A stretch of DNA of 64,000 nt from Nemopilema nomurai. Taxonomy: Eukaryota; Cnidaria; Scyphozoa; Rhizostomeae; Rhizostomatidae. The stretch spans positions 754,498 to 818,497 of the forward strand of contig ML133478.1 in NCBI GenBank assembly GCA_003864495.1. The letters are read 5' to 3'. Below the pieces are notes generated by a model. It made no database searches and had not been told where the DNA came from. It saw nothing but the letters and a program-made list of their open reading frames with translations. This document shows, piece after piece, positions 15,001 to 30,200 of this stretch. Every line of letters begins with the position of its first letter. Position 1 is the first letter of the stretch. Made by a program: the position numbers and the translations under genes.

Positions 15001-18000
15001 AAATTTGTTTAAGAACCGCGCAAATGAAGTCTTTAGCGAGCAACATTTCTTACCTCTATGGCAGCTATACATATGATCTCGTCCTGCCAACTAACAAATT
15101 TGACAGAGGTAAGTGTTAGAGCTCACGTAGAAGCATGTTAGAGCTAAATTTAGCCATTTGCAATCGGACAATATAGACATAAAACGACTACAACTTGAAA
15201 GCTTCTGAAACACGACGATCTGACATTTTGTTCCTCTCAAACCAAGGTTGCTCTAGATTTTCTGCTTCTTACAACCGTCGCTTCTTACTGCCAATAACAA
15301 TGCAGTTCAATTGGTGACTTATTCCTATTGAATTGAGTGGGAATCTAAAGAAGGCAAAATATGCGACAGTTTCTAGATGATTGGCAACCAGCGTAGTCTG
15401 TCAGTTAGAGGGAGTGGAGGGTTTCCACGCAAAGAGCGCAAAAATTTCTGCATAAACGAGCACTTTACATATGCTTCAGTTTTGCATGCCTCGTTTTCAG
15501 TAGGTGCTACAAGTGGCCATGCATCCGAGGCTTTACGACATCAGTGAAAAAGTCCATGCAAGGAAACGAGAGTCCTCCAACGCGATCGGAAGCTTTTATA
15601 GTCTTCATCAATTGGGAAATTGAAATTAAATATCGATTCAATTTTCAACAAAGCAATGACCGGCATTCCCAGAAATCGTATTGACTCTTAAAAAGGCGCA
15701 ACAGATGTTAGAACTTAACACAAGAAAAGATCTCAACATTTTAATAAGGACATCAACAACAAACACATGTTATAATAAACAACATTTTAAATATTATTTT
15801 ACAATGCAAGTATATGATCCCAGAAGAATCCCATTTTATATGGAACGGATACAAATCCAATTTAAAACTACCTATACCATACAACGTTCATATAATTACA
15901 TAAAACTGCTTATCTTGTGCCCTGGTCATGACATAAATAGCCTTCATAATGCGACAAACTTTAAGAACTTAAGAATGAAACATATAAGAATTTAAGCCAT
16001 CCAGGAGATCAAAACCTGGAGAACTTCATATCGACAATCAATTTAATTCTAAGGTAAGAAAAAAGTGTTAGAATTTTAATCGTCGTTCATTTTCTTGATT
16101 TAACTTCGACAGGATACTATGACTTTGAAAAAAATATTCAAAAGACACGTATTTGAAAAAAAAGTTTTAAAGAAACTCTCAAAGGTTTTTGAGAACATAA
16201 CTAACCAATATACTAAAAAATAGATCGAAGGATCTATAGATAAGAAATTCCAGGGTGCGAACCAAACATGAAAAAGCCGCAAGGGCGTGAAAATTACAAT
16301 GACAGTACACTTATTTGTTACAAAACTTCACCTTCCATACTATATTAATGATTTCAATGAAGAATACCTATTTTTTGCTTTAAAGAATGTTCTATAGAGG
16401 ATCCCCGACAAACCTCTTGATCCCTACGAGATTGCCATCGGCTCACTCTGTCGTATTTTTCTGTAGGCTTGTTATTAAATACTTCGTGATATCCGCGGGT
16501 GTTGAATCATCTACAAGGAGAAGTGAAAAAATAGCTTTGGTTATTGTTCCAGTATTCATAATTTGCCCTTTAGAGAGAGAGCCAGGAAAAACTGGTGAAT
16601 GTACCAACAGCACTGAAGTTCCGTGGCAAGTGAACCCTAAGTCTGAAATTTGTCCTATTTGCTATGGAATTGTGCCTTTCCCCAACTGCACCCCTAAACG
16701 TTTGAAAGGGCCACTTTTAAGGCCTTTGCTACTCCTGTACATAATGGCCCCCATTAACAGGGTCTAGCTGAAATCTATTATCTAGAACCAGTATGTTTTA
16801 AAGACAAAGGCGGCTAGCGAGACTCATTTTCTACCTCGACAAACAAAAACGTTCTTTCCACTTTCAACTTTGCGCTGGTTAACGTACAAGGTAGCTAAGA
16901 CATAAAAAATCCACCAAAACTCTTGTTTACTTCCACAAAAAATGAACGACACTATCGTTTCCCTCAGAACATGAATTTGTGAAAGTTCTGCCGTGCAATA
17001 AGCTTTCTGTTCAAACAAGCCTATCGATAACCTATGTTGGCACTTATATTACACTCGCTCCTCGGGATAAACGTAATTTACCACAATCTCAACTCTCTGC
17101 ACAGCGATTCAGCGAAACTAGAAAAGCAACGCAGCCGGTTTCTTGCTCCAATGGTCGTTTGCCAACCAACGCTTACATATCTTGAATATCAACCAAAGCT
17201 TGCCAGTGAAGTTACGTCAGCTAGCACATCATATAGAAGATTACACAGAGAAACGCATAGGATTCCCTGCGTTTTCGAATTGATTTTTGAAGAGCTGATT
17301 CGACTCATGGAGTGAAAGAAATGGGCGGCTATCATTGTAAAGTACCGACAACACGACAATTTCGAACAACTTATAATGATATCTGATCTCACTCACAAGA
17401 GCATGGAAGTGATTGAAGAAAAAGATAACTTGATGAAATATGAAGAATGAGCAAATGGACTCTTCAAAAGAAACCCGCCACAACTTAAAGCCATGATGTA
17501 GATATCGAAGGTAGTTACAATAGAAAAGCTAACGATAAACGTCAGAATAAAGAGGATTTCACTATTCTGTTGTGGCTTTGGTCATGTTGAGATGGTTTTG
17601 CCAACAGTAGATATTGACAAAATGAATTATTTTACAGATATTTCTTCAAATATAGAAGTATCAAAATCATTCCTTTCGTTTGTCCTCCCTTTCGACATTT
17701 AGGGATAACGGACAGTAGACATTAACAAAAATTCTTACAGAAAAGTATCAAGGGTATATCGCCTAAGCTTCAAATTTTGCGAGCTCTCATTAAACCGGGT
17801 GTGCTTTATACGAATATCGAATTGGTAATTTGCTATTTTTGTATTTCCTGTTACCGTTAAGCAAATGTGGTATTTTATCTTGTCTCATTAGAACCGGCAA
17901 CCAAAAGGGCGCTGGATCACAGTACTTTTGTGACGTTAACCACTATAAAACGTACTGAGAATAATCCTGGTTTTACCTTGAGATTTGGGTGAACAAAAGA

Positions 18001-18018
18001 AGTATACAAGTAGCGGAT
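1..18018. other. intergenic DNA, no supported gene
   Basis: About 18 kb downstream of the SMARCAD1 3' end. Open frames here are short, overlap on both strands and have no recognisable domain, no coherent exon series and no protein-like composition. The longest, 6510-7121 plus, turns into low-complexity His/Ser/Phe/Ile sequence encoded by a tract rich in tcatca and tacatca. I saw no transposase, reverse transcriptase, tRNA or rRNA signature. A microsatellite at 2976-3033 is listed separately. Real non-coding RNAs or very small exons could be missed by eye. Confidence 0.6.
2976..3033. repeat. TTG/CAA trinucleotide microsatellite
   Basis: An interrupted run of ttg (caa on the minus strand), the last part an uninterrupted run of about eight units. 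The poly-Gln frame it creates on the minus strand is a by-product of the repeat and is not supported as a gene. Confidence 0.85.
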
Positions 18019-18024
18019 TTTATT
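18019..18024 (-). promoter_or_regulatory. SMARCAD1 polyadenylation signal
   Basis: AATAAA on the minus strand, about 40 bases after the SMARCAD1 stop codon at 18063-18065. The position is normal for a short 3' UTR. It is the nearest canonical hexamer. Confidence 0.5.
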
Positions 18025-18062
18025 CGATTCAATCATTCAGAAACTTTCTTTCTGTGAAATCT

Positions 18063-18235
18063 TTATAAACATAATTCAGAAAGATTTTTCTTGAACTCGT
18101 GAAAATTGCCTTGGTTAGAAATATTCCCTGCTTCGGAATTGGCAAGGGTTCGAAAGACATTCTGGTCCTTACGTCCAGAGTCCAGAAAAATTGACGGCTC
18201 TACGGCTGGGAGCCGTAAAAAGGTTTTGCCTTTGC
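18063..18235 (-). CDS. SMARCAD1: SMARCAD1 terminal exon (lineage-specific tail)
   Basis: The acceptor attaacag at about 18236 continues the phase-1 end of exon 19 and gives a tail of about 57 residues ending [11 protein letters not shown] do not recognise the tail itself; it is assigned by phase, acceptor quality and the polyadenylation signal just beyond. A different terminal exon further into the intergenic DNA cannot be excluded. Confidence 0.65.
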
Positions 18236-21200
18236 CTGTTAATGTCATATTTGAGGAAGGTTCAGTAGTAACATCAAAAGAAACATGCTACCAGTAAATT
18301 TTTTTTTATAAATAACAAAATTGAAAAAAAATTTGATAATTTTGTCCAAACAAAAGAGCTTCTCGCATTTGTTACGGCTTCTCGTGTGGTTATTTATTAA
18401 CGATTGGCTATTTACTTTTTCAGCCTTGGTCATTCTCCTCCATTTGCATACCAAACTACAACGTCGGTAAGAGCAGCAACAGAATTCTACGAAATTCTAG
18501 AAAACAGAATCTCTAGAGCAATTATTCAGCTCTAGAGCAAAGATCATTTACCAGACCAAAAACTGCTTACCCTCTTCAAAGTTCTGGGCAACATTCTTTT
18601 CTAGAATCAATTTGCTGTTAGCACACTCTAAAATGTTCTCTTCAATTGTGTTCTTTGAAACAAGCTTGTAAATTGTCACGTCCCTGAAAAACAAAAAAAT
18701 GGTAAGTCCAGCAACAACATTGAAAAGCTATTCATTCGACATTTTCATATGAAGTGGTTGTCTCGTTGTAGCATTGTTAAAATTGTTGTTGTTAACAAAT
18801 TAATTCAACTTCGCTTCAACATTCTAGACACTCGTGAAATACCCGCTGCACGCGGTTTCGAAACATCCACGGGGCAATTAAAGTGAATAGACTATTCAGT
18901 AATAAGGAACCGTTGAAGAACAGATGTTTGCTGCAATGTTTATTGCAATGTCAACCTGTTGAAATCAGGTTTTTGCTGAAGTTTACGATAACAACCTTCA
19001 GTGGTTGGAAATAAACATATCATCAACGCGTACGTTGTGCATTGATGCAACGTTGCTTGGAGCTTCAACTTACAGAGATGAAAATATGGGGTTAACGACG
19101 AGATTATGTTCAAAAGTTTACTTCAAATAATCAAAATAGAATTATGAAGAAAACTTGACTTAAAAAAGAAATTTTGACGAGATACAAGAAATGAAATCTT
19201 CTTAACTGACAGACACTAAGTAGCACGTGCTGTTTTGAATGCCTCACTTGAACTGATGTTTGCTAACGTTTAGCAGTCAAATTAAAGAAATTACAAACAG
19301 ATGACTATATATCAATACACAATAAGGAAAGAGGAAATCTTTCACACATTGTATTCTGAAAAGCAGACACTGTATAAACAAGGAAATATGAATTGCTGGT
19401 CGAATAAACATAATCTCAAAAAATGCCTGCAAAACCAGAGAAAATGTCAGCAATTCCGCGTGCATTATCATGGTGACATGGTCACAGCTTTTACATGCTT
19501 ATGAAAAAAAGAAGCCTTTCCTCTTATAGAATCACTAAATGTACTACAACTTGTGGACTTTAATTGCCTAACAAACTTTTCCACTGCTTTTCACTTAGCG
19601 TTTCATGTTAAAAAATCTTCATGTTGAAAAGGGGCTTGTGTGGCGATAATTCGTCCCTAGAGAATATTCTTGCTCATTACATTTCGCCTGTCCCTACCTT
19701 CAGAACTTCCCCTGTTCCTACTTAAAGGGTCCTTCGTTCAGTGCCCCTATAGATACACAGAGACTACGCGTGACAGCATAGCACATGCCTGCCTACCTCG
19801 TTTGCCCGACTCGATGGCACCGGTCCTGTGCTTGCTTGTCCATCGTTGGGTTGAAGTGGAGGTCGTGCATGATAACGGTATCAGCTGACGTCAGATTGAT
19901 ACCCAGACCACCTACGGAAAAAACGTAGACAAAGCGCTTCAACAACACCCGCATATAGGAGGGGTCTTTACTTCCTATTTAGAGGACTCCTTTCCTTCAG
20001 ATCACACTGAAAACACGATAAGACACACTTTCAATATCTGTATAGTAAATTAATACAATACTTATGCAACATTTTGTACAATCGATTAATCTAAAACTAG
20101 AGTTTTAAAACGCATATATATAAGTATCATTCTTTAACAAACGGAATTAGCCGGTCATGAAATTATTTGACCCCTATCTAGGCGTTAATTAGTATTCTGA
20201 TTGGATTTCGTTAAGGTAAAAGCCCATTTGATTCTGTACATGTTTACAGTTTATTTCTGGTTAATTGAACACCACATGGCAGTACATAGTTTTTTGGTAT
20301 ATCCCAGTTCATGAAGCCTCGGTGGGCGAGTGTTTACAGTGCCTACAAACCAGGTTTAATCCCTGCAAACCTGGATTAATCGCTTCGAGCCGGGACTAAT
20401 AGCTTCGAACTAGGCTTAATACCGGCAAACCAGGTTTAATCGCGGGAAAACCAGATTTACTGTAAAAGCTGTTTAAAGCCCCCGGGAAAATTATTTATTT
20501 TGGAGGTCTTATTAGGGGGCTTAATAGAGAGGGGGCTTATTAGAGAGGGGATCGCTTCCAGCCGGAACTAATCGCTTCGAACCAGGCTTAATCGTGGCAA
20601 ACTATATTTAATCGCGTGACAGCTTCCAGTTCACAGGGATGTAAAGTGCAACATGGAAAGCAAATGACCACCCTATCGCACAATGCTGAAGTTCGGGAAG
20701 ACCTGTCCCTAAACAGTGAATTCTGCCATGTTTGTGGAGACACTGGACAACTATTTCTAAACTTACCTACCCAAGGCTAGCATTCGCATTTCAAGAAAGC
20801 AGATTCACATTCACTAAAGTTGAAGCATGTGGCTTGCTATTTCATGACGATCAAATATTCGCAAGTGACTTGCACCTGTTCTGAACATAACAAACAAGTG
20901 AAGGCAGCTGATTCTCACCAATCAAAAAAGTTTTCCACAATCACTGTATCACTACCGCTTCTCAAAAACAGCCTAATGCAAGCCGAAGACACTCAAAGGG
21001 AATTTAGAAAAGACCACAAGTTCAAGCTGGGAGGTTAGATTCTCAGGCGCGTAAAAGAGACCGAGGGTAACTCAAATCTGTGGGGCATCGTTCTAAACAG
21101 CAAAAGATCTGTATACATTGTCAAATGAATACGCTTACTTGGTCAATTTTGTAAGGAACGACCTTACATAGTGACACACTATCAAACATACTAGTCACCG

Positions 21201-24200
21201 TCTGAAAGCAGGTTACTTCTGTTGGATACTTCAGTTTTTCCGCTGTGAAAACCATCCCAAATACAATATCTTTATATGTACGTGCAGGACACTTTTTCAA
21301 TGGAGGCACTTCCTTCATGAACATGTGAGGTTTCCTTAACAAAACTTAAAAGACCTTAACGATCTGACCATAACTGATATTATAGCTTTCGAGCAAAAAG
21401 CATATGTTGGAAATCAGTTAATTGTGGACTAACCCGCGAGAGTGGACAGCAGAAAAATGAATATCTTTCTGTCATTGTTGTATTTGTCGATCAATGAGAG
21501 TCTATTGAAGAAAAATCATACTTTTAGCAAGAAAGAAGCATCGGAAAAAACAGTTGATGATGATGAAATTCAATTTTAAATCGAAAAATCAAGACAATTG
21601 CTAGTGAATGTTACAATTTTCTGTGAAGGCAGGGATGCAAAAACACTGAACACCCACAACCGTGGTTTAGAGGAAATTTTTAGTGAAAAATGGAGGAATT
21701 TTTATTGACAAAAATGAAATTTATACTGTTGGTATAGTTGTTTTAGCTATAGAAAATAAATCATCAATAAATATATAGAACCATTAAAAATCATGTCAAC
21801 CATTTAAAATCATGTCAACAAAACTATATCAAAAAAGAAAACTCGCCAATGAGAACATTATTCGTGCTTGTCGGAGAATTGATTTTGGAAAAGTTCACAA
21901 AAACACCGTCGAGCGATTTTCCAGTATTTATATATTTTTTTAGAATGAGGGAGGTTGAGGGTATAAATTCCAGGTTTTGAGGAAGGTCAACAACTTTTGC
22001 AGCACTTGTTAGAGGCACTCCACAAGAGCAGGCAGGCTGGTAGCTTGGAGAAAAAAGGAACGTTTGGCGATATAATTTCTAATAGGATCTCCACTACAGG
22101 AAAGCCAGTTATTATGAATAACTAGGATAATTTGTTATCAATTTTACATATGGCGTATTTCTTACACGTGGGCGGATTCCGATATCGCGAAACTTGAAGA
22201 TCACATGGCAAAAACCAGCTAGTAGAGCTTCATCTTATGTTGTCATAGGTGATGTTGTCAAAGGTTGTTCAAGAATAGTATTGTAGACATTTCCGGATGC
22301 AATATCGAAATTCCTCCTTGCGAAACTGGGCATTCTACTTCGAGTAACTTGCTTATGAAATATAGCAGAAGAGACATAATGACAATCAAATAATCAAAAT
22401 GGAACTAACCTTGTTGACACTGGAGTCTTCCCATCCAAGCGCAAATAACTGTGACTATTTTTCTTCACGTATTCCTCAAGGATATCAAGGAGCATTGTGA
22501 ACTGGCTGAATATCAAGACACGGCTTCCCTACAACGGGAGAAGAGACATTATTGCCGAATCCACGAACGAAAGCCACCTGAAAATCAAAGATCATGGCGA
22601 TTCTTTTTCTTAATCACAAACACGATTTCCGTCATGCTGAAATGATCGTAAGAATAATCGCGATGATAGTGACAATGATAGCTACGATCGATGACGAGTG
22701 ATTATGATGATTACGACCACAATGCTTCATTCTGTATGCTGATCCGCGAAAATTGCATGAAATTTTAAAAGGTTTCAAGAGCTTGGACGAGAACGCGAAA
22801 AACACCTGGCAATCACTCGCCAATCTTCAGTGATTGACTGTTGAGATGGATCATACACAGTTTACAGCATTTGAAGACACCTGCAAACAACCTTGTAGAT
22901 AGCTGGCAATCTTGCGTCAGTATCTTGAAACGGCGTGCAGACAAGTTGGAGACAAGTGAAGGAGTTAGGAGGTGAAAACGAAGCTACGCGAGACCCTTGT
23001 TGAGGTAACCACATTCAACTTGTGCTAAAAACCATCACTGTATTTATGGATCACTGGTGGTCAAATTAAATTCTTTCTCAATGCCAGACGAAATGAACAG
23101 CAGCTTTGATTCTTGTCTTCTAGAAGCAACACACAAAGTGACCATCTCCGTACTGACACTTATAACAGCCACTGCATTATCAACGATAATCACGATATTT
23201 GCTAACGCGATAGTAATAATCGCCTTCTTGAAACAAAGATCGCTGCAATGTCCTGCAAACCTACTGCTGTGTTCCTTAAGCGTAAGCGATCTTCTTGTCG
23301 GATTTATATCGAAGCCTCTGTACCTCGCGCTGCTGGTCTCCATTCTAATGAAGACAACGAACTTGAGAGAACTCAATATGATCTTTTTGTACTCCATGGT
23401 ACTTTCAGTGGGCACGTCGCTTCTACACGTCTTTCTGATAACGAGTGATCGATTCCTTGGCATTTGCACCCCCTTCATTTATCAAAGATTCGTGACTTGC
23501 AAACTCTACATATACCTACTAGCTGGACTGAACAGCCTACTAGTGGTGATGTTTTTCGTTGGCCCTACCTACTATTACTCGTTTATCAGGATAGCTGGCC
23601 TTTTCGGATTCATTCTGATGACAATTTTCTACATGTGCATATGCGTGGTGATTCGCAGGCAGCAACGACTTGTCTTCAGTTTGGGCGAGTTTGAAGGACA
23701 AACCAGTCACCCAGTCACCACAAATACAGAAAACAAAAGCAAGATATACACAATCGTGTTGCTGTTGCTTATTTTCCTTGCATGCAATGGCCCGGCCTTG
23801 CATTTCGCATTGAGAAGGCAGGCACCCATTGACATATGCACACATGACATCGATGACACTGTTATTTCGTTATGGACGAGGTTTTTGCTTCTTCTGAACA
23901 GTACCCTTAATCCGATCGTATACTGCTATCGAATGACCTGCTTTAGGAGTGCAGTCAAGAAACTATTTGAATGAGCAATTTTAATCGCTAAAGTCGTAAT
24001 TTTTACCTCGATTTCCCAGAAACCCCTTTAAATCAACGAACCCTAGCAACAATACACAGGTTAGCGAAGGAAGAAAGTGTCCGTTCAAAATTCATTGACT
24101 ACCGAGTGCTAACTTAATTATATCGCGACTGGAACCTGGAAATAGTTCTCGGTAGCACCGTGACTTTTATGTTGCCCTCCTGCTCGCTTTCCAATTAAAA

Positions 24201-27200
24201 GTATTTCAAATCAAACCCCAGAAAGTGAAATCTCCAAATCACCTAAGCTTGCTAATAGTTGCCACTAGAGTAAGATAGAGCTTTCTACTTTGCGTCGGGC
24301 AAAATCATGCCTATCTCAATCAGTTGCGACTTTACTTCATGTGTTTTTAGACACAAAGGATTGCTTGTTTTCTTATAAAGGGTTTATAAATGTCGTTAAT
24401 TTATTCTTAATACTTTAAACACAGTTGCCCCATCAATTTAGAGTTGCTGCTTTTCAGGGGACCGTGGCAAAAAATAATTACGATGATATTAACAATAATC
24501 AAAGAAACAAAGGATATACAAAATTCGAAAGAAATGGAATAGCTTGATCCCTGTTCTGGTTTATTCCAGCTATTCCAGACTTTTGATCAACGGACTAAAA
24601 TGCTCTTTTGACCATTGCTCGTTCTCATTCTTGGAAGAAGCAAATGAGTCTCAGAACTTCGCAAATCTACAATTCCCCTAGTTGCGTTTTTGTAAATAGA
24701 GTAAGAGGATATGTTGGTGCAATGTATTGATTTGGAAAAAATGCAAGCAGTCTCTTGTTTGCTCATGGCCTGGAGTGTTGGCTATTTCAGTTCTTGTTCA
24801 CGTTTACTACTGATGTGTCATAGCTACGGTTAGTAAGAATTCTCGCACGAGATTTTGTAACTTTTGTAGCAAACCAGTGTCTGGCAATTATCCTAAACAG
24901 AGGAACAACATTGGAAATTAAACTCCATAATACCTACCAAGAGAATTTTTCGTTGCCAATAGTTTAGCATATTGAATAAAACTCAAAGAGCGAGGTACCA
25001 TTTGATATGTTAATCCCATACAATTTTTATCAAGTTTCACTCTCAACTATTTAGCATTATCCACGAAGTCCCCAATGACGAAAAGTGGCGTGTGTACTGA
25101 TTTCTATGATTTCCTTTTGATTAGTCGAGAACCTATAACCATTGCTTGCGTCTTAATTAAAATCAGAGGCAGTTTGTTACCTTCAAGCTACTGTTTCAGG
25201 GAATCTATGTCGCTACCGCTAAGGATCTGATTAGGCTAAGCAATATCTTAAATGGAATATGAAATACTGGTATCATTGGCGTACATTATGACTTCGCTGT
25301 TTCTTAAAAAGAAGCAGATCATTTTGGTATAATAAGAAAAGTAGGAGCCCAAGGCAGGATCCTTGTGGAACTCTTTTAGAGTAACTCAATTTACTCTAAA
25401 ACCAGGCGCGTGCAGGGCCAAGTACAACGAAACTTTTGAAATAAGTTTTATGTGGTTTACGGCATCGAAAGCTTTTTTCAAGTCGATGAATAATGTAGCG
25501 AGAAATCTGCCTTTATCCATGTTTACACGCCCGTCGTTTGTAGACTTCAAGGGGGCAAGTGACAGCGGAGTGTAATGTTTTCTGCCTCCACCAATCACAT
25601 TTAGAACTATATACCACTCTTTTTAACCAGCTTTGGAACTGTGACGTACATGCCTTTTCTGACACTGATTGGAAGTAAGACGAAAGCTTACCCTCAAAGT
25701 TTCTACAGTAGAGGTATCATTTAATGGAAAACGCATTTTGAAACATAACCTGAGATACCAGGAAGGATTTTACAGGCAATACTTTTTAGATTCGAATTAT
25801 ATGGAGCGTATGGAATACTGCGATGACTGGTCATCTGATATTTTTTCCTTTTAAAACGTAAACTTCATTTTTAGATATTAAATATAGTAAGAAATGCAGC
25901 CAAATCTGAGTAATAAATGACGGGGATGGTAGGGCATCAGTAATATACAGAGAATCGCTTTAAACAACTAGCACACATTAAAGAGCATTGTCCCTTAAAT
26001 GGAACCCTTGATGCAGAAAGGTCCAGAGAATATAAATCCTAAGAAAATGCAAGAAATTTTGTATGAAAATGATAAATTAATCTTTTCAGTGCATAAAAAG
26101 CTTCCCGTAGTTGGCAAAGGTGAAATCGTTAAGAGGCAGGCTCGTCTCAGTGCCAAGACATTTCATCGCCACATATGGTGCAAGCATACTAACTTTCTGG
26201 CTTTTTACTGTGGGGCATTCTACAGTTCTTTGCAGTTAGCGAAGTTGAGAAAGCCGAAACTTTGGCAGGTAACATTTCCAGAGACGTACAACCGGCTTAT
26301 TTCTGGATTTCTGAACACATAACTGAAGAAAACCCATCTGACCATGTGACCCCGCGGTCGAAGGAAGTTTCTCATGTCTAGTGCACTGCAGGAAAACTTA
26401 GAAAAAATACATCCTGCTCTGTGCCAAAGCTTTGTTCCTCTTAATTCAAGATAAACAAAATACTGCTGTCAGAGCTAATGATGCACGCAGACTCTTCTCT
26501 TTCAATTGAAGCCTTTACTGGATATATCAAAACAGCACCATTACTTATTTGACATTTTTTTTTATCTTTTCAGTCTTGCAGGAAATTTAACAAGTATTGT
26601 TGCGCGGTCACAGGTATGATTTTTCTATTTGTCCTGATTCTAGGATGCATTTGTATTAGTAAAAACTAGAGTAACAAACGTAGAACGTATTACCTAAGTT
26701 AGAGAAAAGCATCTACAATATGACGAAAAGAACATTTAGAAAATCAAAAATTTTCTACTGTTTCATCCTCATTACATTTTCTATTGAAGTACAACTTAGT
26801 ATAGATTTCTGTCAAACTAAAATAGCTGAAATATCAAAGTAAAAGGAAGTGAAGTAAAGAGGAATATTTCATATTGAAAAATAATTGGACCATCCATCAT
26901 CAGGAAGTGTGGTAAATAGAATAATTCGTATTGATAAAATAACTAAAATATTGAAGTATAAGAGCATTTCAGGGTAGGAACGTTTGATAAAACGTAGTAA
27001 AAAACTCTAAACAATCAGTGGAGATCGGGAAATTGACAAAATAGTAATGTACGGCGCTTTAGTGGCAAAATGTTATCATATGGATGGTAACATTTTTTGC
27101 AAAACTCCAATCAAAAGTACAGGCAGAGCTTTGAGAAAAGTTTTTTTGTTATCCTGAAAGAAAAAAATTACCAATCTTTGCAGGATGACTTGGGGCTTTG

Positions 27201-30200
27201 ATTTGCAATTGATGTTTCCGAAAAATAAAGTATAAAAAGTAAAAAAAGCGTTTTTTGATACATGGTAACAATGAATTATGATATTTTCAATTTTACGCTA
27301 TTTCTTTATCCTATTTGTAAGATTGTGTGACAATTGCACGTACTTGCACCAGTCGAAATAGGGTTGTCGCAAATATACACCCAGTGCAGTGACAGGAGAC
27401 AGAGTATACAAAGAAATAAGGCAGAAGAACAAAGAATGAAACGCGAACAAGGCACCAAAAGAAGGTGGTGGTCACCCGAACAAACGGTAGATTGGTTCCT
27501 GCTCCTTCATTCGTTAATCGTTGACGTCATTCACGCGACTGGGTTCTTTGCAAATGAAGAGACACGACAAGAGTATGCAAACAGATGGACTTGGCCCAAT
27601 GTAAATATATTAAAAGTAGAACCAATTTGGCAGTATCCTCAAACGCATTTAATTTAACTGCGCAATAAAATTCATACAGATTTTCATTCTTTGTTACTAA
27701 CAAAGAAAACAGTCGTAAGGAGACAATACAGATGAGAAGCAGTAAGAGGCATTGCCACTTCTTAAAGAAAACGTTGCTGCCCATCTGGCCTAGCCCCAAG
27801 CACTCTCTAATTGGCTACTGCCCTTGTATTCGCCTATCAGGAGGTCGTTCTCGTTGAAAGAACTCAACGTGTACTTCCACCCTGCTCCTTCACAGGAGAC
27901 ATGTCATATGACCGTTAGTAGCAGCAAAGAACAGCTAGTTGAATCAGAGCCAATACGCCACAAACAAAATGTTTAACGATTAATACAGATGTAGAATGAT
28001 TAGAGACAGGGACAAGCTGCTGAGAAAATCAGAAGCCTTTGTAGTTCAAATTTCAAGCTATAAGGTGTATGTTAGTAAACTCTCTTGGCAAAACATACCT
28101 TCATCTTCAGCTGTGGAAGTAGCTTATCTAGTTGTTTGAATTTCCCAGAACACAACACTGCCTCGGTTTTCAAGCAATACTTGCTAAGGTAGTACTTTTC
28201 ATGGCAAAAACTGTGCAGTTCAAAGTCAGACATAGCTTCCATGTCTTCAAGCACATACTCGAAGCATGATTCTTGGTTCTCGTATTGCTGGAAAGCAAAC
28301 AAAGGTAAAAAGTGATGACCAAAGGAATTAGCAGATTGCAACACGTCTGTATTGTTAAGACTAAAGAGATGTGACTGCATGATAATCCAAATATTTTACC
28401 AGCAGGTTAGTAGGACTACTTCTAAGCAAAGCCATTGAGAAAACGGATCAACAATAGAGGGAGCTCTAGAGAAAAAAGATCGGAACACCCGTGTCAGAAA
28501 GTATACATAGTTGAGTCATAAAATTTCCGTCTTACTGAGGTTGACCCTAGAAAAGCCGGCCGCCAAAGCTAGGTGTCCGTGTTTGAACTATCCGCCTGGT
28601 TAGTATTCTCTGCATATTAAAAGCTGTCAGCTGTTCGGTAATCTAGCCGCCAATATAGTGGGAGTTTTTCGTGGTTTGCATTGCGTTGCGTCTTTTTTCA
28701 AAAACGTTGTCTATATGGATTTGAATGGCCATGTTTACCTTTATATGAGAGACATAGGCGACACAAAATCGAAAACCTATCCATGACTGGATAATTTTAT
28801 GCGCAGTCGCAAAACATAATGTTATGGCTACACAGAACGAAAAGTTTGGAACTACAAGGTCAACCAACAGATTCATCGCTCCAAATAAAAATTAGAAGAA
28901 GCATGAGCGATGAATGACAACAATTTACTTTGATGTAGGTGGCAGCCATCTCCTTCAGCTTCGCCTTACTGTAAAGGTTTCTTTCAAGCAGAGGGTGATC
29001 CGCAACCTTTCGCAGCTGCATTAATTCGACAACAGCATTGTGGCTTTTGTCAGCTGTTTGAGGCAAAAGCAAAACAATTTTCAAGGGTATTAATGAACGC
29101 TGTTAAAAGCTTCCAAACTAACTATCACTGATTGGAAAAAGCGATTTTGCTAGAAAGCGACTCCTCTGACAGAGAAAGCAGCTTATCATAAAGGACGAAC
29201 CATGCGTCATTTCTAATCACTTGTTTGTTAAAATATTGTTTTGCCATTCAGTCAAGCTTACTGCTACGGAAAAAATACTGGATCGCTCATTCTTACCCTG
29301 GATAATCACAACCTCTTACAAACCACGTATGAGAAATTTATAAGGTTCAAGACAGTTAAATTAGGAGCTAAAGTATGGTCAGAAAGCAGGACTTCATACA
29401 AATATGAAGCAACAAAAACTGCAGTTTACAGAGGGGCATGTCTTTTATACAATCTAGAAACATTAAGGCTTCGTGAGGCTTCCAACAGCAGGTAACGTTC
29501 AACTTTACAGCAAGCAACCATCAGACAGCCGAAAAAACAGTAGGCATATGTACGCGAATCAAGTCGCCTCAAACTGGAGACCAACTATTTCTGAATCGAG
29601 GCTAGCTAGAGAGGACGTCAACACTAATGACGATATTGGTATAAATGCCAAATTAAAAAGAATAAAACGAAAAACTTACAAGCTAGCATTTTGAACTTTT
29701 GCAACATCAGATCATACAAATATTTCTGACGTTCTGCCATTTCACAATAGACCAACTTCTCAGTTTTCGTAGGAAGATCTTTTAGAACCTGTCGTTCAAA
29801 GAAAGCTAATAAAAATATCTATTTTCCTATTTTCAAAACCTATACTTAGGATATATATAAAACTTGTGAACACAATAAATATTCAATATTCAATATTCAA
29901 AATATTCAATATTTAGAATATTCCTTAGCCTTGTGCCTTAAAATATTCAAAATTCATGTACATATATACTTTTACAAATTTGAGAATATATCTATATTTA
30001 TATGTTGTCTATATCTTATATGACAGAAAATAATTACATTTTCGTTTGTGAACGTGCATATGCCGTTAAGATATCAATGATTATAACTTTTTTCAATGTT
30101 TATAGATAAAACTATATCTATACATCATTCACAGTTTTGCCTTCCCAGTTTCAATTTATTAAAAAAGAATATTGAAAAACAGTTACCTTAAAAAGATCTT